Part shown: positions 10,103 to 20,830 of the stretch, piece by piece
How the letters are laid out: the number at the start of each line of letters is the position of its first letter
Position numbering within the stretch: position 1 is the first letter of the stretch
NCBI GenBank assembly: GCA_043228905.1
Contig: JBHGNT010000008.1
Coordinates: forward strand, 12,772,001-12,836,000
DNA length: 64,000 nucleotides
Reading direction: 5' to 3'
Origin: Azolla caroliniana
Taxonomy: Eukaryota; Polypodiophyta
Program-made: the position numbers and the translations under genes
The notes under the pieces: model-generated
Told to the model about the DNA's origin: nothing
Seen by the model: the letters and a program-made list of their open reading frames with translations, nothing else
Databases searched by the model: none

Positions 10103-10153
10103 CTTTTATAGTGTCTTCAGGAATACTCCTGAAGGTTCTAGAATGTTCCAGAG
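10103..10153 (-). promoter_or_regulatory. Ty3-B LTR core promoter: TATA box with heat-shock element
   Basis: Minus-strand TATAAAA at 10109-10103. About 22 bp upstream lies GAAGGTTCTAGAATGTTC (10131-10148), four perfect alternating nGAAn/nTTCn pentamers, followed by a near-match fifth (nGAGn). This is the classical binding site for trimeric heat-shock factor. The same arrangement is in the 3' LTR (4803-4809 and 4831-4848). A CTTCAGGA/TCCTGAAG palindrome overlaps the HSE edge. Confidence 0.7.
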
Positions 10154-10220
10154 AAATCTGGAATATACATCAATTTCCCAATAAAACCTAAATGAAAATA
10201 ATATCCTTCAAATTACAATT

Positions 10221-10286
10221 CATAACCTAATGGTAAAGTCTCGACCCGTGTAACAAAAGGTTATGGGTTCGAGTCTAGTTATGACA
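10221..10286 (+). other. tRNA-like (A-box/B-box) sequence at the LTR 5' end, antisense to Ty3-B
   Basis: Plus strand: TGGTAAAGTC resembles a tRNA A box, and GGTTCGAGTCT (about 10267-10277) matches the B-box consensus at 10 of 11 positions, with tRNA-like spacing. The same sequence is in the other LTR (about 4921-4986). The arms pair imperfectly, so this is tRNA-derived or tRNA-mimicking rather than a working tRNA gene. It could be a Pol III internal promoter pointing out of the element. Confidence 0.5.
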
Positions 10287-10370
10287 CTCTAGAGCCGCTC
10301 CTCCGGACAAGCCTTTGACCATGCCGATCAAAGTCGAGCCAGTCTTGAGCTAGTCTCGGGTCTCTTCCCT

Positions 10371-11072
10371 TCACGCCGATGGGGGTACCTCGACCTTCCT
10401 TGTCGCAATAGAACCCGCCCCCGTCAAGCCTTTATCGACCCACTCACACCGTTTGTCAAAACGGCCACATACTCTCTTTACCACGGCCCACTCGGTTGTT
10501 AGGCCGTCATTGGTCTCCAATAGGAAGCCCACTTGCTCCCGGTCCCTTGCGTCCACCGATTTAACGAACAATAGGACACGACTCGTGTCCAACATGGTCC
10601 GGTCCAGTGCCGAAAGTCGTGCGAAGCGTTCTTCAAACTCCCGAAGGAGCACCGACGCGTTTCTCCCCTTTTCAGGGGTCTCCACCTATTCCATGAAGTC
10701 CCGCTTCAACAGCCGAAGCGCGTCATCAAGCCCGTATTTTTCAAGGAGCCGACCTTCAAAATCTTCCCAGGTCTGACTCTCAGCCCGTACCTCAAGCACC
10801 TCCGCGTGGATGCCTGACATCGCCACCCGAGGGAATCCGGCCAGTCGCCTGTCCTCCGGGATGTCCCTCATCATCATTTCGGCTCGGTAGGCCTCCAAAT
10901 AGCTCGTGGCGTCCTTCCCACCGAACTGGCCTATCGTGCCAACGACCGCTTCAATAGCCCTATCGAGGGCGCCTATGCCTTCACGCGCACTCACTATCCG
11001 ATCCACAGCCGAAGCCCTGGCTTCTGCAAGATCCGACCCTCTCATCTTTCTATTCCTTTGCCACCTGTTCAC
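10371..11072 (-). pseudogene. Ty3-A gag (N-terminal part) with one in-frame stop
   Basis: Two minus-strand ORFs in the same frame are separated by a single TAG (10688-10686): 11072-10686 and 10685-10371. The first ATG is at 11045; the upstream part opens just after a stop. The translation is helical and charged, with a capsid-like segment around SQTWEDFEGRLLEKYGL and SREFEERFARL-type sequence, consistent with a retrotransposon Gag. The remainder of gag is on the other side of Ty3-B, from 4516 downward. Apart from the TAG the frame is clean, so decay here is slight. Confidence 0.7.
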
Positions 11073-11099
11073 GTCGGTTTCACCAAATATGTCGCGTTG

Positions 11100-11750
11100 T
11101 TACGCGTGTGCGTGGAGAACGAGGCGGAACCACCGGGGCCTCGGATTGAGAAATAACCGAATGAGGGGAGGGGAAGGAAACTAACGATGTAATTCACACG
11201 CGCACGGACCCACACAATCACAGGGATTGCAACTAGCTACAGAACGTGAGATGGAGACAGAATGAATGTTTATGTATATATAAATGAAGGTGTTACAACC
11301 GGCAAGCCGGCGAGTGATGGGCTCCAACGCCTGCGCGCACAGACACACACACACAGAACGCGAGATGGAGGCTCTGTCGGGAGCCCTCGGGCGTCCCGCG
11401 GAGCAAAGTCAGCCTCCCGAAACCTGCACAGAACGATTATGGAGACGACAGAGGAGAGGAGAAGTGCTCGGTTCCAGTCCGGCAGCACTTCGTCAACGCG
11501 ATATCTTTCCCTCACTTCTCCCTCTCTTTTATAACCCAAGGAGGGAGGTTGTTACCACTCGTTACATCATATTTATTCCCTGTCGGATACGCCTCGATTT
11601 CCTCCCTACCGAACGCGTACTACCTAGGATTTCGCCTCAGGCGACTTGTACCTACCTACGTACTATACAACAAAACTTGTGCCCACGTGTAAGGACCAGT
11701 TTACGCACGTTATACCCGATTTCCGCCTAGGGACGGTTTTCTCCACGACA
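11100..11750 (-). repeat. 5' LTR of Ty3-A (inner boundary approximate)
   Basis: Outer edge at 11750 (minus-strand TGTCGTGG), matching 177 in the left copy. A minus-strand TATA box (TTATAAAAGAG) lies at about 11537-11527. A short (CA)n tract lies near 11342-11356. The boundary with gag, about 11100, is not clear: I found no convincing primer-binding site. Confidence 0.65.
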
Positions 11751-12960
11751 CCGTATTTCTGTTTGAATCCTTTCGTAACAAGTTGAGCTTTGTACTTGGG
11801 TTTCTCTGAGTCGGATACATACTTGTATCGGAAAACCCATTGGCAAGATAGCGGCTTCCTTCTAGCCGGTAGTTCGACCAACTCCCCATGTCTGATTCTG
11901 ATGAATCGAGTCCATTTCAGATATCATGGCTTGTAGCCATCTTTTGGCGTCCGGTGCGGCCATAGCTTCTTCATATGCGCTTGGTTCGCTTGCATCCATG
12001 TAGTTGACGTAGTCGAGGCTAGGTTGATAGAACTTTGTTTGCCTTTGAGCTCGTCCAGATCTCCTGGGTGCCGAGATGTTTGGTTAGGATCCTTCGATCA
12101 GCTCTGTTGGTCGATCGGTATTAGTTCAACCATCTGTATCAGGAGTCTTGTTAGGTGTCCCACCCCAGATTGGGATTTTGACATTGTCGTCGACTCTTTT
12201 CTAAATTGTCTCTTGGTGGCTTTGCCTTTATCGATCCTTGTCGATTCGGTTGTGTCTTTCATGACTTTGTCTTTGAGTTCGACGATAGAAATTGTTGCCA
12301 ATTTGGTGTCGGCAGGGAAGTTGTCAACTTGTTGGAGTTCGACTGTTTGTCGAGTCTTTGATTCAGCCCAGTGGGTCGGTCCTTCTACAACAGTGTTGTC
12401 ATCTTCGAAGGACACCATCTTACCAACTATTTTCTATTGGTTCCACTGAGAGAAGATAGAGTCTTCATTGAAGACTACGTCGCTGCTCTGGATCAATTTC
12501 CGGTTCTCAGGGTCCCATAGCCAATATCCGAAGTCCCCATCGGTTCCATAACCGAGAAATATGCACTTTGTTGCATGGGGTGCTAGCTTTGTCCTTTTGT
12601 CCCTGGGGATAAATGCGTAGGCTTCGCATCCGAATATACGGAGCCTATCGTAGGTCGGTTGTTTGCCTGACCATAGTGTATGTGGCACTTCGAGCCTGAT
12701 TGCTCTTGATGGCGCCAGATTTATCAGGTACACTGCCGTCTGCAATGCCTCGGCCCAGAATTCTAGCTTCAGTCCGGCTTGTTGGAGCATTGCCGTCACC
12801 CTCTCTTGGATCGTTCGGTTGATCCGTTCAGCCACCCCATTCTGCATGGGTGTGTAAGGAACGGTCTTTGGTGTCGGATCCCTTTTCCAGGCAGGTACTG
12901 TTTGAAGGCTCTAGAGGTGTCTTCACTCTGTATCCCAACCTGCTCTCCACTTCAAATATC
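11751..12960 (-). pseudogene. Ty1-1 integrase C-terminal half, linker and RT start
   Basis: 12847-12434 (minus) is open and reads as the second half of a Ty1 integrase: the QNGVAERINRT motif with the catalytic Glu, then the GKQPTYDRLRIFGCEAY and KCIFLGYG segments. 12418-12098 is the acidic linker. 11881-11751 is the RT entrance (PLSCQWVFRYKY, KAQLVTKGFKQKYG), cut off by the Ty3-A LTR. Zinc-binding and core parts of integrase to the right are in broken frames up to about 13240. Confidence 0.75.
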
Positions 12961-13388
12961 CATCGAGTGAAGACCTCGAGCACTTCATCTTTGGACTTGA
13001 TGGAGTATACCCAAACTTTCCGTGTACAGTCATCTACGAATGTGATGAAGTATCGGGAGCCTCCTAGTCATCGCTCTAGCATGGGCCCACATATGTCTAT
13101 GTGCACGAGCTCTAGGGGTTGTCGTACTGTCTTGTAGTGGAGAGAGTGCGGACTTTAGGTTTGTTTCCCGTATCGACAATGCTCGCAGAAGTCTGTCTTC
13201 GCTTGGAGTTTCGGGATGTAGCCAACCAACATCAGTCAATCAAGTCCGGCTTGAGACATGTGGCCAAGTCGACCATGCCATAAGTTCGGGTCGGTTTTCT
13301 CGGCTATGTTCACGGCCCCTTTAGGGTTGATTGCCATCAATGGGTATAGATTATTATACTTGTACCCATTATCGATTTTGAGGTTTCC

Positions 13389-13946
13389 TCAGCTGATCAC
13401 CCATGTCGACTCGTGTAGAGTCGTTTTGTACCCGTCTTCGGCTAACGTGTTGATGGAGACCAGACTCCTCCTCAGATCGGGTACGTGCCAAACTCGGTGC
13501 AGGGGTATTGTGTTGCCATTTGGCAATCTGATGGGAACCTCCCCGGTTCTGTCTATCTTGCATTGTTGCCTGTTTCCCAGTTGGACTGTGTTGTTGGCGT
13601 CGGCTGAATAGTTCGAGAACCATTCAATGTTGGGGTTCACGTGAAATGTGGCACCAGAGTCTAGTAGCCACATGTGTGCAACTTGTGCACTGTAGAGGAC
13701 TTCTCTGATCATTGAGTCCTCTAAGGAGAGGATTTCTCCGGATCAGGGGTCGGCAATGTTGATCTGGTTGTTGACTGGAGAGTGGTCCAATTCGAAACGT
13801 CCCCGATTTTGCTCGGATCTCCGACCACTCTCTTTTCTTTTTATTGACCAGCAGTCGGAAACATTGTGGCCAGCTTTCCTATAGTGTGTGCAGTACTCGC
13901 TTGATTGACCCGTTTTCAACTTCGACCGTTGTCGGTCTCCCCTCAT
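13389..13946 (-). pseudogene. Ty1-1 zinc knuckle and protease
   Basis: 13712-13389 carries the Ty1 protease with DSGATFHV as active site and the following VWHVPDLRRSLVSI segment that leads into the GAG-pre-integrase region. 13946-13743 holds a CCHC knuckle in which the second Cys has become Tyr (CTHYRKAGHNVSDC), so zinc binding is probably lost. The frames differ between the two parts. Confidence 0.75.
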
Positions 13947-14197
13947 TTCCGATCAGTTGTAGCATCGACCGGTTATGTCGGCTTGTTCTTTCGTTCGACT
14001 CCATTGGTTGAACGACTCGGTCGAGTGATGGGCTTCTGCCGACTCATCGATGGTTAGTCCCATCGATTTTCACTGAATGTCCTCTATGAGAACTTGGCCG
14101 ATTAATTCATCCAGATTCAGGATCGGTCGGATACTAGCGTATGTCGTGTAGAATACTTCCCAACTTGTTGGCAAGCTCGATAGGAGGGCAAGGACTT

Positions 14198-14634
14198 TCA
14201 CTTCTTCTTCAAAGTTGATCCCTTGTGATGAGAGCTCTGAAAACAACCGGTTGAAGGTGTTGATGTGGGAGGTTCTTGGATCAGTCTCTCTTTCATCTTC
14301 ATATTGAACAATTGTTTGATCAAAATCAATTTCAAAGATGAGGAGTTCTTTTCATAAACGGCTTGTAGCTGCTCCCACAATGAGAACACTGTAACTGTCT
14401 CTTTCACATGCTGAAATAGACGTTTTCGGCCAGATACATTCGGATAGTGGAGCGAGCGATTTCGTCTGTTGATCTCCACTCCTCGGTTGTCATTGAAGCG
14501 GGTTTTTCGTTGTGCCGAATGGCTTCGACCTGTCTTCGAATGATCAACACATCCTGCATCATCTCCTTCCACAAGGCAAAGTTTTTGCTGTTGAATTTTC
14601 TTATTTCAACTCCTGTTCCGGATGTTGAAGCCAT
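14198..14634 (-). pseudogene. Ty1-1 gag
   Basis: ATG at 14634 on the minus strand begins a copia-type Gag (KFNSKNFALWKEMMQDVL, then TEEWRSTDEIARSTIRMYL). The frame breaks after 76 codons and continues in the overlapping 14572-14198 frame. The start lies about 80 bp inside the primer-binding site, as expected. Confidence 0.75.
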
Positions 14635-14713
14635 ATTCTTTTTGTGAATTTGAGATTTCTGACCCGGTCTTTTCTTTTAGCTTCTTTTGTTGTCTGTTGC
14701 CGTCGAACAGTAA

Positions 14714-15000
14714 AGGCTCGCTTTGATAGCAGTTGTTGACAACGAGTGCGTTTTGCGGAAACGTGTATGGATCTGTTTGTGATTAGGAACAACAAACAAT
14801 GCAGACAGAAAATAGAATAGGCAGAGACCTACACATAGTCAGCTTTAATGGAAAGCTTTATTCCTTCGTTCTCATAGAGATACAATACACAGAACAGTCA
14901 ATCAGTTCTACGTCTCTCTTTCTCTTGTCACTCTATAGAATGTTAGGTATTCGCTTATATACTAAGCCCTAACTTATTGACGAGTTCACACTCGGACGGA
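14714..15000 (-). repeat. Ty1-1 primer-binding site and 5' LTR (outer edge uncertain)
   Basis: Minus strand at about 14733-14714: CTGCTATCAAAGCGAGCC, a degenerate match to the initiator-tRNA-Met binding site (TGGTATCAGAGC). The LTR ends just right of it (GTCAACA, 14740-14734). A minus-strand TATATAAG near 14951-14958 marks the promoter. The other LTR end could not be fixed. Confidence 0.6.
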
Positions 15001-15201
15001 TACAACTTGGAAGGAGTCGGCCTTTTATGCTAACAAACATGTATCGGCTAATTAGCGGTTGGTAATGCTATCTAGCTCCGACTATCACTTTAGCTAACTG
15101 GAATAAACTTTAGCTAATTAGCTACTAGTTCACCATGTGTTTTGTCTATTTTACTATGGTCTTACATAAGTAGCTACTACTCTACTACAATCATAGCTAT
15201 T

Positions 15202-15426
15202 TAGCAACCACTCTTCCACAACCTTAACTAAATAGCTAGCACTCTTCCACAACCTCGACTAATTAGCTACCACTCTTGGATAGCTTTAACTAATTAGCTA
15301 CCACTCTTCTACAACCTTAGCTAATTAGCTACCAATCTTCCACAACCTTTAAAGTTATTTAGCTACCACTCTTCCACACCCTTAGCTATTTAGCTACCAA
15401 TCTTCCACAACTTTAGTTAATTACCT
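15202..15426. repeat. 31-bp minisatellite, about 7 copies
   Basis: Degenerate tandem units of 31 bp built on TAGCTACCACTCTTCCACAA followed by CCTTAGCTAAT. Individual copies differ by substitutions and one 3-bp insertion. Related AGCTAATTAGCTA words also occur at 15040-15130 and 18260-18300. Confidence 0.85.
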
Positions 15427-15429
15427 CCT

Positions 15430-16400
15430 TAACCTATATTATACTACAGACTTTGTTATTTAGCGATTAGGGGGTTCCATCTAAGCTAAATATCCACAAC
15501 TATACTATGAACTTAGCACCATAGCTAATTACCTACTACCACAACTTATACTTTCATTATGGAGTACCAAAACTTACCTATCTATTTCGCCCACTCTTCA
15601 AGGAGAGTTGTGGAGCAATCCCCCAAACACATTGATGAAGTATGACAAGAGAATGTAAATTAGGTTGAGTGATATGTATGTATGGTAGCAGTTGTGTCCA
15701 CAATGGCTAGCTCGCATACAATGCATGTGGATTGAACAATCAATGTACTCTACCTTCCAACTACTACTTTTGCTAAGGGAACAGAAATGGTAATGTTGTA
15801 TTCCTATCTTTTTAAGGCAACACGTACGAGTTGTTCTTGATTTTGGTAACATTCCTAGAATGAAGAAGAAAATTTTATTGGTTTATCTTGAAACTTACTA
15901 GAAATGAACACATTGAAACCATTATAATAATCTTACCTAGAGGTCCAGAACATCGTTGTTTGCAACATGTTTAAGCCCTAGACGATCTAGGTTCATTGTG
16001 AGAACCTGGATATCAAACTCTAGTTGGGTCTTATGCTCGAGATCCAGGGGCTTGTTCCTTTCAAGCCTATGATGATTGTTGAGAGATCAAGCTGAGAGTT
16101 AGTTTAGTTATTTAGTCAACCGTGTACTTCGTAGTTACCTAGATAGAATCTAGTTAGGAGTGTTGACTATAACACCTTAAATAGGACCTTGTACTTAAGT
16201 GGGATATTCTAGATCCTCCACTCTTAAGTACATTTAATATACGACTTACACCTTAGTACCTATATTCTACTCACATGTGCACTTTTGCACATGAGATGTA
16301 TATATACATCATTGTGGGTATTTTTGTATTTTTGTTGATGATAATGTTAATTTAATATAGAGTTAATCATCCCCCATCTTGTGTTGTTCATAAGTGTTAA
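15430..16400. other. AT-rich intergenic stretch, nothing recognised
   Basis: Short ORFs only (84 codons at most) with no recognisable motif. Confidence 0.5.
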
Positions 16401-16401
16401 C

Positions 16402-16404
<3 letters not shown>

Positions 16405-16474
<70 letters not shown>
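16405..16474. repeat. (CT)35 microsatellite
   Basis: Perfect dinucleotide run of 70 bases, followed by a short CA-rich stretch. Confidence 0.98.
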
Positions 16475-16477
<3 letters not shown>

Positions 16478-16570
16478 TCTCACACACATACACACACATA
16501 TCACTTAATCTTCCGCTTAACTTAATGATATAATTAGGTACTAATTAACCCGTAGTTAATCACGTAATTC

Positions 16571-17260
16571 TTAACAATGACCAATATCAATCTTGCTTCG
16601 TATTGTTGTGACTACCATGCTGACCTTACTTTCCATGGCAGCAACCAATGCTGCTTTCTCTAGCTCATCCTTTGTTGCTTCCAACATCTCACTATCTTCA
16701 TCAACATTTTTCGTCATTGATTGAAGCAATGTCTCCCTTGCATCATTGACATTGGGTTTGTTGTTATGTCGGTGTGGTTCTTCCTTCAGTATTTGTTGAG
16801 AATCGGCATCTACATCATCAACTACCATGTTCCAGAATCTTGTCATCTTTTGTTGCAAGTTGCCCATCTTGCGACAACGCTCTATGGCGCCTCGCCTACA
16901 AAGTGCCCATGCTACCCTACACAACTCTTGGTTAGTCACTTCCTTTGCATATGTACAATTCTCATAATGTGAGGGCTCTAGCTAAGGCAGCTAACAACTA
17001 GTTGTTGATAGGTATTTCTTGATGCACTTTTTGGTAAAACATTATGTACTCCTCATAAAGCTCATGACGTACATATTTGATCTTTAGCTTCCCTTTAACT
17101 CTGGTTACTTTGTAGACTTACAAACCATGTACGTTAGTAATCATCTTGTCTATTAGCACCGCATGGTCAATACCTTCAAGTGATAGACCATATACATTAT
17201 TGAAATCCTCCTATGTGTCACATAACTTCTGAAAGTTGAACACCCAAGGATAAGGAGGAA
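16571..17260 (-). pseudogene. Degraded coding-like region of unknown identity
   Basis: Minus strand. 16939-16571 is an ORF of 122 codons, charged and helical in the second half (Glu/Asp-rich with a KDELEKAALVAAM stretch). Upstream, 17250-16990 also reads as protein-like sequence with two or three stops (for example VYGLSLEGIDHAVLIDKMI and LYEEYIMFYQKVHQE). I do not recognise the family. It could be a decayed transposon ORF or an old host gene fragment. Only composition and the sustained amino-acid-like reading support a coding past. Confidence 0.3.
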
Positions 17261-17881
17261 CTAGCCACCTAAATTCAAACATCATTACATGTTAATTAAG
17301 CTAGACATGTGTAACACATCTACATATTCCCGCAACTTGATTCCAACCCTAATAACATAATTTTCAAGATCTAATTCTAATCAAAGTTTTATTGCTTCTG
17401 TGTGGGTTAACAATGGCCATAAACATGTTGACATGTAAGACAACCACCAATTAATCACTAGGCACTCTTTCTTATTTTAAACAAATTGATAATGTGGTCT
17501 CCCTAGTATAATTAATATAGTTTTTGTGTTAAACTACTCCACTAATTGAACCCTAGTAACATAATTTTCGAAATGAACCCTAATAACATCATTTCCAGAA
17601 TCTAATTCAAATAAGAGTTGTATTGCTTCTATGTGGGGTAGCCAAATAAACCCTGATAACATAATTAATTTTTCAAAATCTAGTTCTCATCAAAGTTGTA
17701 TTGCTTCTATGCAGGGTAACCAAACAAACCTTGATAACATAATTTCTAGAATTTGATGAAAACTTACTTGTTAGATTAAGATTTTCGCAACATCCTCGTC
17801 TACAACTCTAATGGCTTTGCCTTAAAAACCATAACCATATAAAACCTGTTATACATTATTTTTAAAAGGAAAAAAAATTTG

Positions 17882-17883
<2 letters not shown>

Positions 17884-17939
<56 letters not shown>
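17884..17939. repeat. (AT)28 microsatellite
   Basis: Perfect alternating TA run of about 56 bases. Confidence 0.97.
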
Positions 17940-17941
<2 letters not shown>

Positions 17942-18689
17942 TATATAGTTTTTAATTGAGACATACCTCGATGAAGAGGGAATTGATTGGGTGTTGGTGG
18001 TAGTATGGCAGTTTGTTGATTTCTGTGTTTTCCATTTGGTGCGAGAGCTCTGTTTACATTCGCGCTCATACTGTTCCATCTGTTTGAATGTTGGTGCAAA
18101 ATTCAAAATGATAAGGAGTATGGTGACATTATAGGCAATAACATGTGTGCACACTATGTTTGTGTCCAAATTCAAAATTGTGGGTATTCCCATATTTCCA
18201 CCCCCATAATAACTTATATGTATCTTTAAGATTTGCCCACTAGATATTAGATAAAACAATAGCTAATTAGCTATAGCCTTTTTAGCTACATGTTAGCTAT
18301 AATAGTGTTTCCATTCCCATGCTTTCACCCATTGACAAGTCTTAGACTAAAAGAGTTCAAACATCATAAGTCTTAACATGTTTCCCCTTTAGAATTCTTT
18401 AGCACGTGCATGTGCTTTCTCTTGTGTTTGGAGAAATTATTGAGTAACTTCCCCTTATTCTTCTTTCTTTGAATAATTTATATGTACTCGTGTAAATACT
18501 TGTGATAACTTTCCTTATCCTTGACTTGACATCCAAACTCATAAGACACTTTCGAGCTTCATGCCATTCCCTCGCAAATCAATTTTTCTTTGCACTTCAA
18601 TTCTTGATTCCTTTACGAGGTATGTGCTTGGTTGAAAAGAAATTATTTTTACATGAAAAAATAGCTTTCTTGAAAGCTTCCCATTTACA

Positions 18690-20480
18690 TTCTAATGTGG
18701 CATCAAGTTATATTTTTGTTATTTGTAATATCTTCTCAACCATCTTTGAATATATGGGCACCTGTTTAAGATGTATGCTTAAATATAGTTGTTTGGTACC
18801 TTCAATGGTTTTCTCACACTTAGACCTTTTCGTAAATTTAAGGTCAATGCATAAAGTCCGATAATCGGATTTTGGTACCCATTCACCAAGTGAGAATTTG
18901 TGTATGAGATCCAAGATACCTTCTCAAAGTAGCACATTGTCAATTACATTATTTCCATTGTGTTTTCAACATATAAAATCATTAGTGTTGGCCCATCAAA
19001 ATACACCATTTGTGTAAGAATTTTGATACTATTGTACATTTGTAGGAGTAACTTCCCAATTGACTCGAATCTTTACATCAATAGAAAAGTGATTATATCC
19101 TCTTGCATCCTTGAGATGTGTGGCATGAAAGATTGTTGTGCATCGAGTTTCAAACTTTTTGTACGAGCATTCATGTCACCACAAACAATAACATCCCCAT
19201 AACTTTGAAATAAGTTATACATCTTCTAGATTGGCAAAGATTTAGTTTTTATCCAAACATGCATAGAAACTAGAATCTTGATGAGGAACATAGTACAAAA
19301 GTGGGCATATCATTTGGTGTTTCTATTTTAAGTCATACGTAACATTTATGTCATCATTTTTTATGATCAACATATATTTCTCTAATTCCCTCCCTCTTAC
19401 TCAAACATGTCACACCTCCTTGTCCTCTTCATTGTCTTGTATTTTTCAACCATATCAAGGAGTGTAATTTGTAGTTGTCAAAGCCTTGAATCCTTTGAGT
19501 ATCATGCTCCCAAGTTTCGGAAGAAGTATGATATCCAATTCACTAATAAACCCTTTTATGTCCAATCCCACATTCTATGGGTATTCCTTGCAATTGCAAA
19601 AATATAGATGTAGAATATGTGAATTGGTTCCATAGACCACATGTCTCTATTTGCTTATCTTTTCGTCTTTGGGAAAATCTTTAACCTTTTTTCTTCAATT
19701 TTTCTTCATATGCTTTACAATAGGCACTTTGTTGTGAGATAGTATGGTCCTCACTCACAAGGCAACTATTTAAGTATAATTCTTCTCGTTGTATCGTCGT
19801 CCATTGTGCATACAATAGACCTTTCTTTGGAACATCATGTCTCCCAACACAATATGCCCCGTACACATTCACACCTAACATACGATAATGCATACTAAAG
19901 AAATCATTGACGATCTTTTCGAGGATTGCGAGTGTTTCTATACTCTCCTTGTTATCCCTCATATGAGAATATTATTTGGCCTCCATTCACATTCTTTCAA
20001 TTCTTGGACAATATTTGTCCAAATTCTTTTCTTAATTAATCACATGCATAATAGGTGAGTTAGAGACTACACACTCATTACATACATCAGCCCATGACTT
20101 TGTTGTGTATACATTTTTCATTTCACTATCCTACCTCATTGTGTCCACTCATTTTTGCTTCAATGCTTCTTTTAGTTTGATCTTGTTTAAATGCTCATTT
20201 GTTTTTAATGAATCTTTCTTAAATTTTCCAATCTTGTCTTCAAATTTTGCTACCGTTTCCTTGAAACTCTCATTCACAATAACAACATTTGTAGTTTTGC
20301 ATTATCTTTCATGAGTGCCCTAGTCTCTTCACCTTGTTTGTTTATGGTTTCTTAAAGACAAATCAAATGGCTCATAAGTATTGTCTCCATTGTGACTGAG
20401 ATTATTGCATTAATATCAAGAACCTTTGATGATCTTGCCTCATTATCAATCTTAATCTCGAGCTTCGTTGCTCCCTTGTG
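18690..20480 (-). pseudogene. LINE-like relic: coiled-coil ORF and AP-endonuclease remains
   Basis: Minus strand. 20480-20110 reads with a few stops as a Lys/Glu-rich coiled coil, like a LINE ORF1 or linker. 19962-19681 is open for 93 codons. About 19320-19050 gives VPHQDSSFYACLDKN and then YGDVIVCGDMNARTKSL, the GDxNAR motif of the exonuclease-endonuclease-phosphatase domain of non-LTR retrotransposons. 18914-18708 continues with an SDYRTLCIDLKF-like stretch where the SDH motif is expected. No reverse transcriptase follows, so the copy is truncated. Frame changes and stops are frequent. Moderate confidence because it is so decayed. Confidence 0.5.
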
Positions 20481-20498
20481 GTGTATTTGCCCTTGCAA

Positions 20499-20780
20499 AA
20501 CCAAAGCCTACAAGAATTGTGCTTCTAAAATCTTTATGGCTTAAGTTTATTACATAACTTATTTTCTTAGATCATATCATAAATCTTGTTGTGAGCTTCA
20601 AATCAAGTCATTGCTTGTCAAAATTGAACCTCATATATACAACCAAAGCCTACAAATATTGTGCTTTTGAAATCTTTATGGCTTAAGTTTATTACAAAAC
20701 TTATTTTCTTAGATCGTGTCATAGATCTTGTGAGCTTCGAATCAAGTCATAGCTTGTCAAAATTGAATCTCGTATGACCA
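20499..20780. repeat. 142-bp tandem duplication, two copies
   Basis: 20499-20640 and 20641-20780 align throughout (both begin AACCAAAGCCTACAA) with about a dozen differences. Confidence 0.85.
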
Positions 20781-20830
20781 AGTTATGGCTACAACAAACT
20801 TGGAGAATAACATGAGAGAGAGAGAGAGAG

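Larger units (their letters stand above)
4522..10286 (-). mobile_element. Ty3-B: intact young chromodomain Ty3/gypsy retrotransposon
   Basis: A complete element of 5765 bp. The LTRs at 4522-4986 and 9834-10286 both begin TGTCA and end TGACA. The target duplication CTCTA is perfect (4517-4521 and 10287-10291). By eye the LTRs differ by one base (near 4697 versus about 10001) and by a 12-bp change in a GA microsatellite, which implies a recent insertion. gag and pol are both open for their full length, joined through a -1 frameshift signal. The pol C-terminus carries a chromodomain, placing it among chromoviruses. It inserted into Ty3-A. An RT motif substitution (Glu for the usual Gly in the PFGL motif) is the one visible concern for activity. 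Confidence 0.95.
9834..10286 (-). repeat. 5' LTR of Ty3-B
   Basis: 453 bp, TGTCA...TGACA, near-identical to 4522-4986. This is the copy that would drive transcription (minus strand). It holds the TATA box, heat-shock element and tRNA-like region listed separately. The base run just inside the LTR on the minus strand is GTTTGAACC (9833-9825), not the usual TGG-initiated primer-binding site. Confidence 0.95.
1..11750 (-). mobile_element. Ty3-A: decayed Ty3/gypsy LTR retrotransposon, split by Ty3-B
   Basis: Read on the minus strand, the element runs from a 5' LTR ending at 11750 through gag, protease, RT, RNase H and integrase to a 3' LTR whose outer part lies off the window at position 1. The two LTR copies match over 1-177 and about 11575-11750. 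The order PR-RT-RH-IN identifies Ty3/gypsy. The internal region is interrupted at 4522-10286 by Ty3-B, and removing that insert plus one copy of the CTCTA target duplication rejoins gag. Coding frames are broken by stops and frameshifts, so the copy is dead. Its right LTR abuts the truncated RT of a Ty1 element (Ty1-1), so Ty3-A probably inserted into that element; the other half of Ty1-1 would lie left of the window. Confidence 0.85.
11751..15000 (-). mobile_element. Ty1-1: decayed, truncated Ty1/copia retrotransposon
   Basis: Minus strand: 5' LTR (from 14734 rightward), gag, zinc knuckle, protease, integrase and the first part of RT, then an abrupt stop at the Ty3-A LTR (11750). The order PR-IN-RT identifies Ty1/copia. 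Many stops and frameshifts. It was probably the oldest host of the nest, with its missing RT and RNase H beyond the left window edge. Confidence 0.8.

Noticed and set aside
15202-15426. CRISPR-like array
   Set aside because: Contiguous 31-bp units without spacers, in a plant genome: an ordinary minisatellite.
17800-18259. Minus-strand ORFs with long Tyr-Ile repeats
   Set aside because: Created by the (AT)28 microsatellite.
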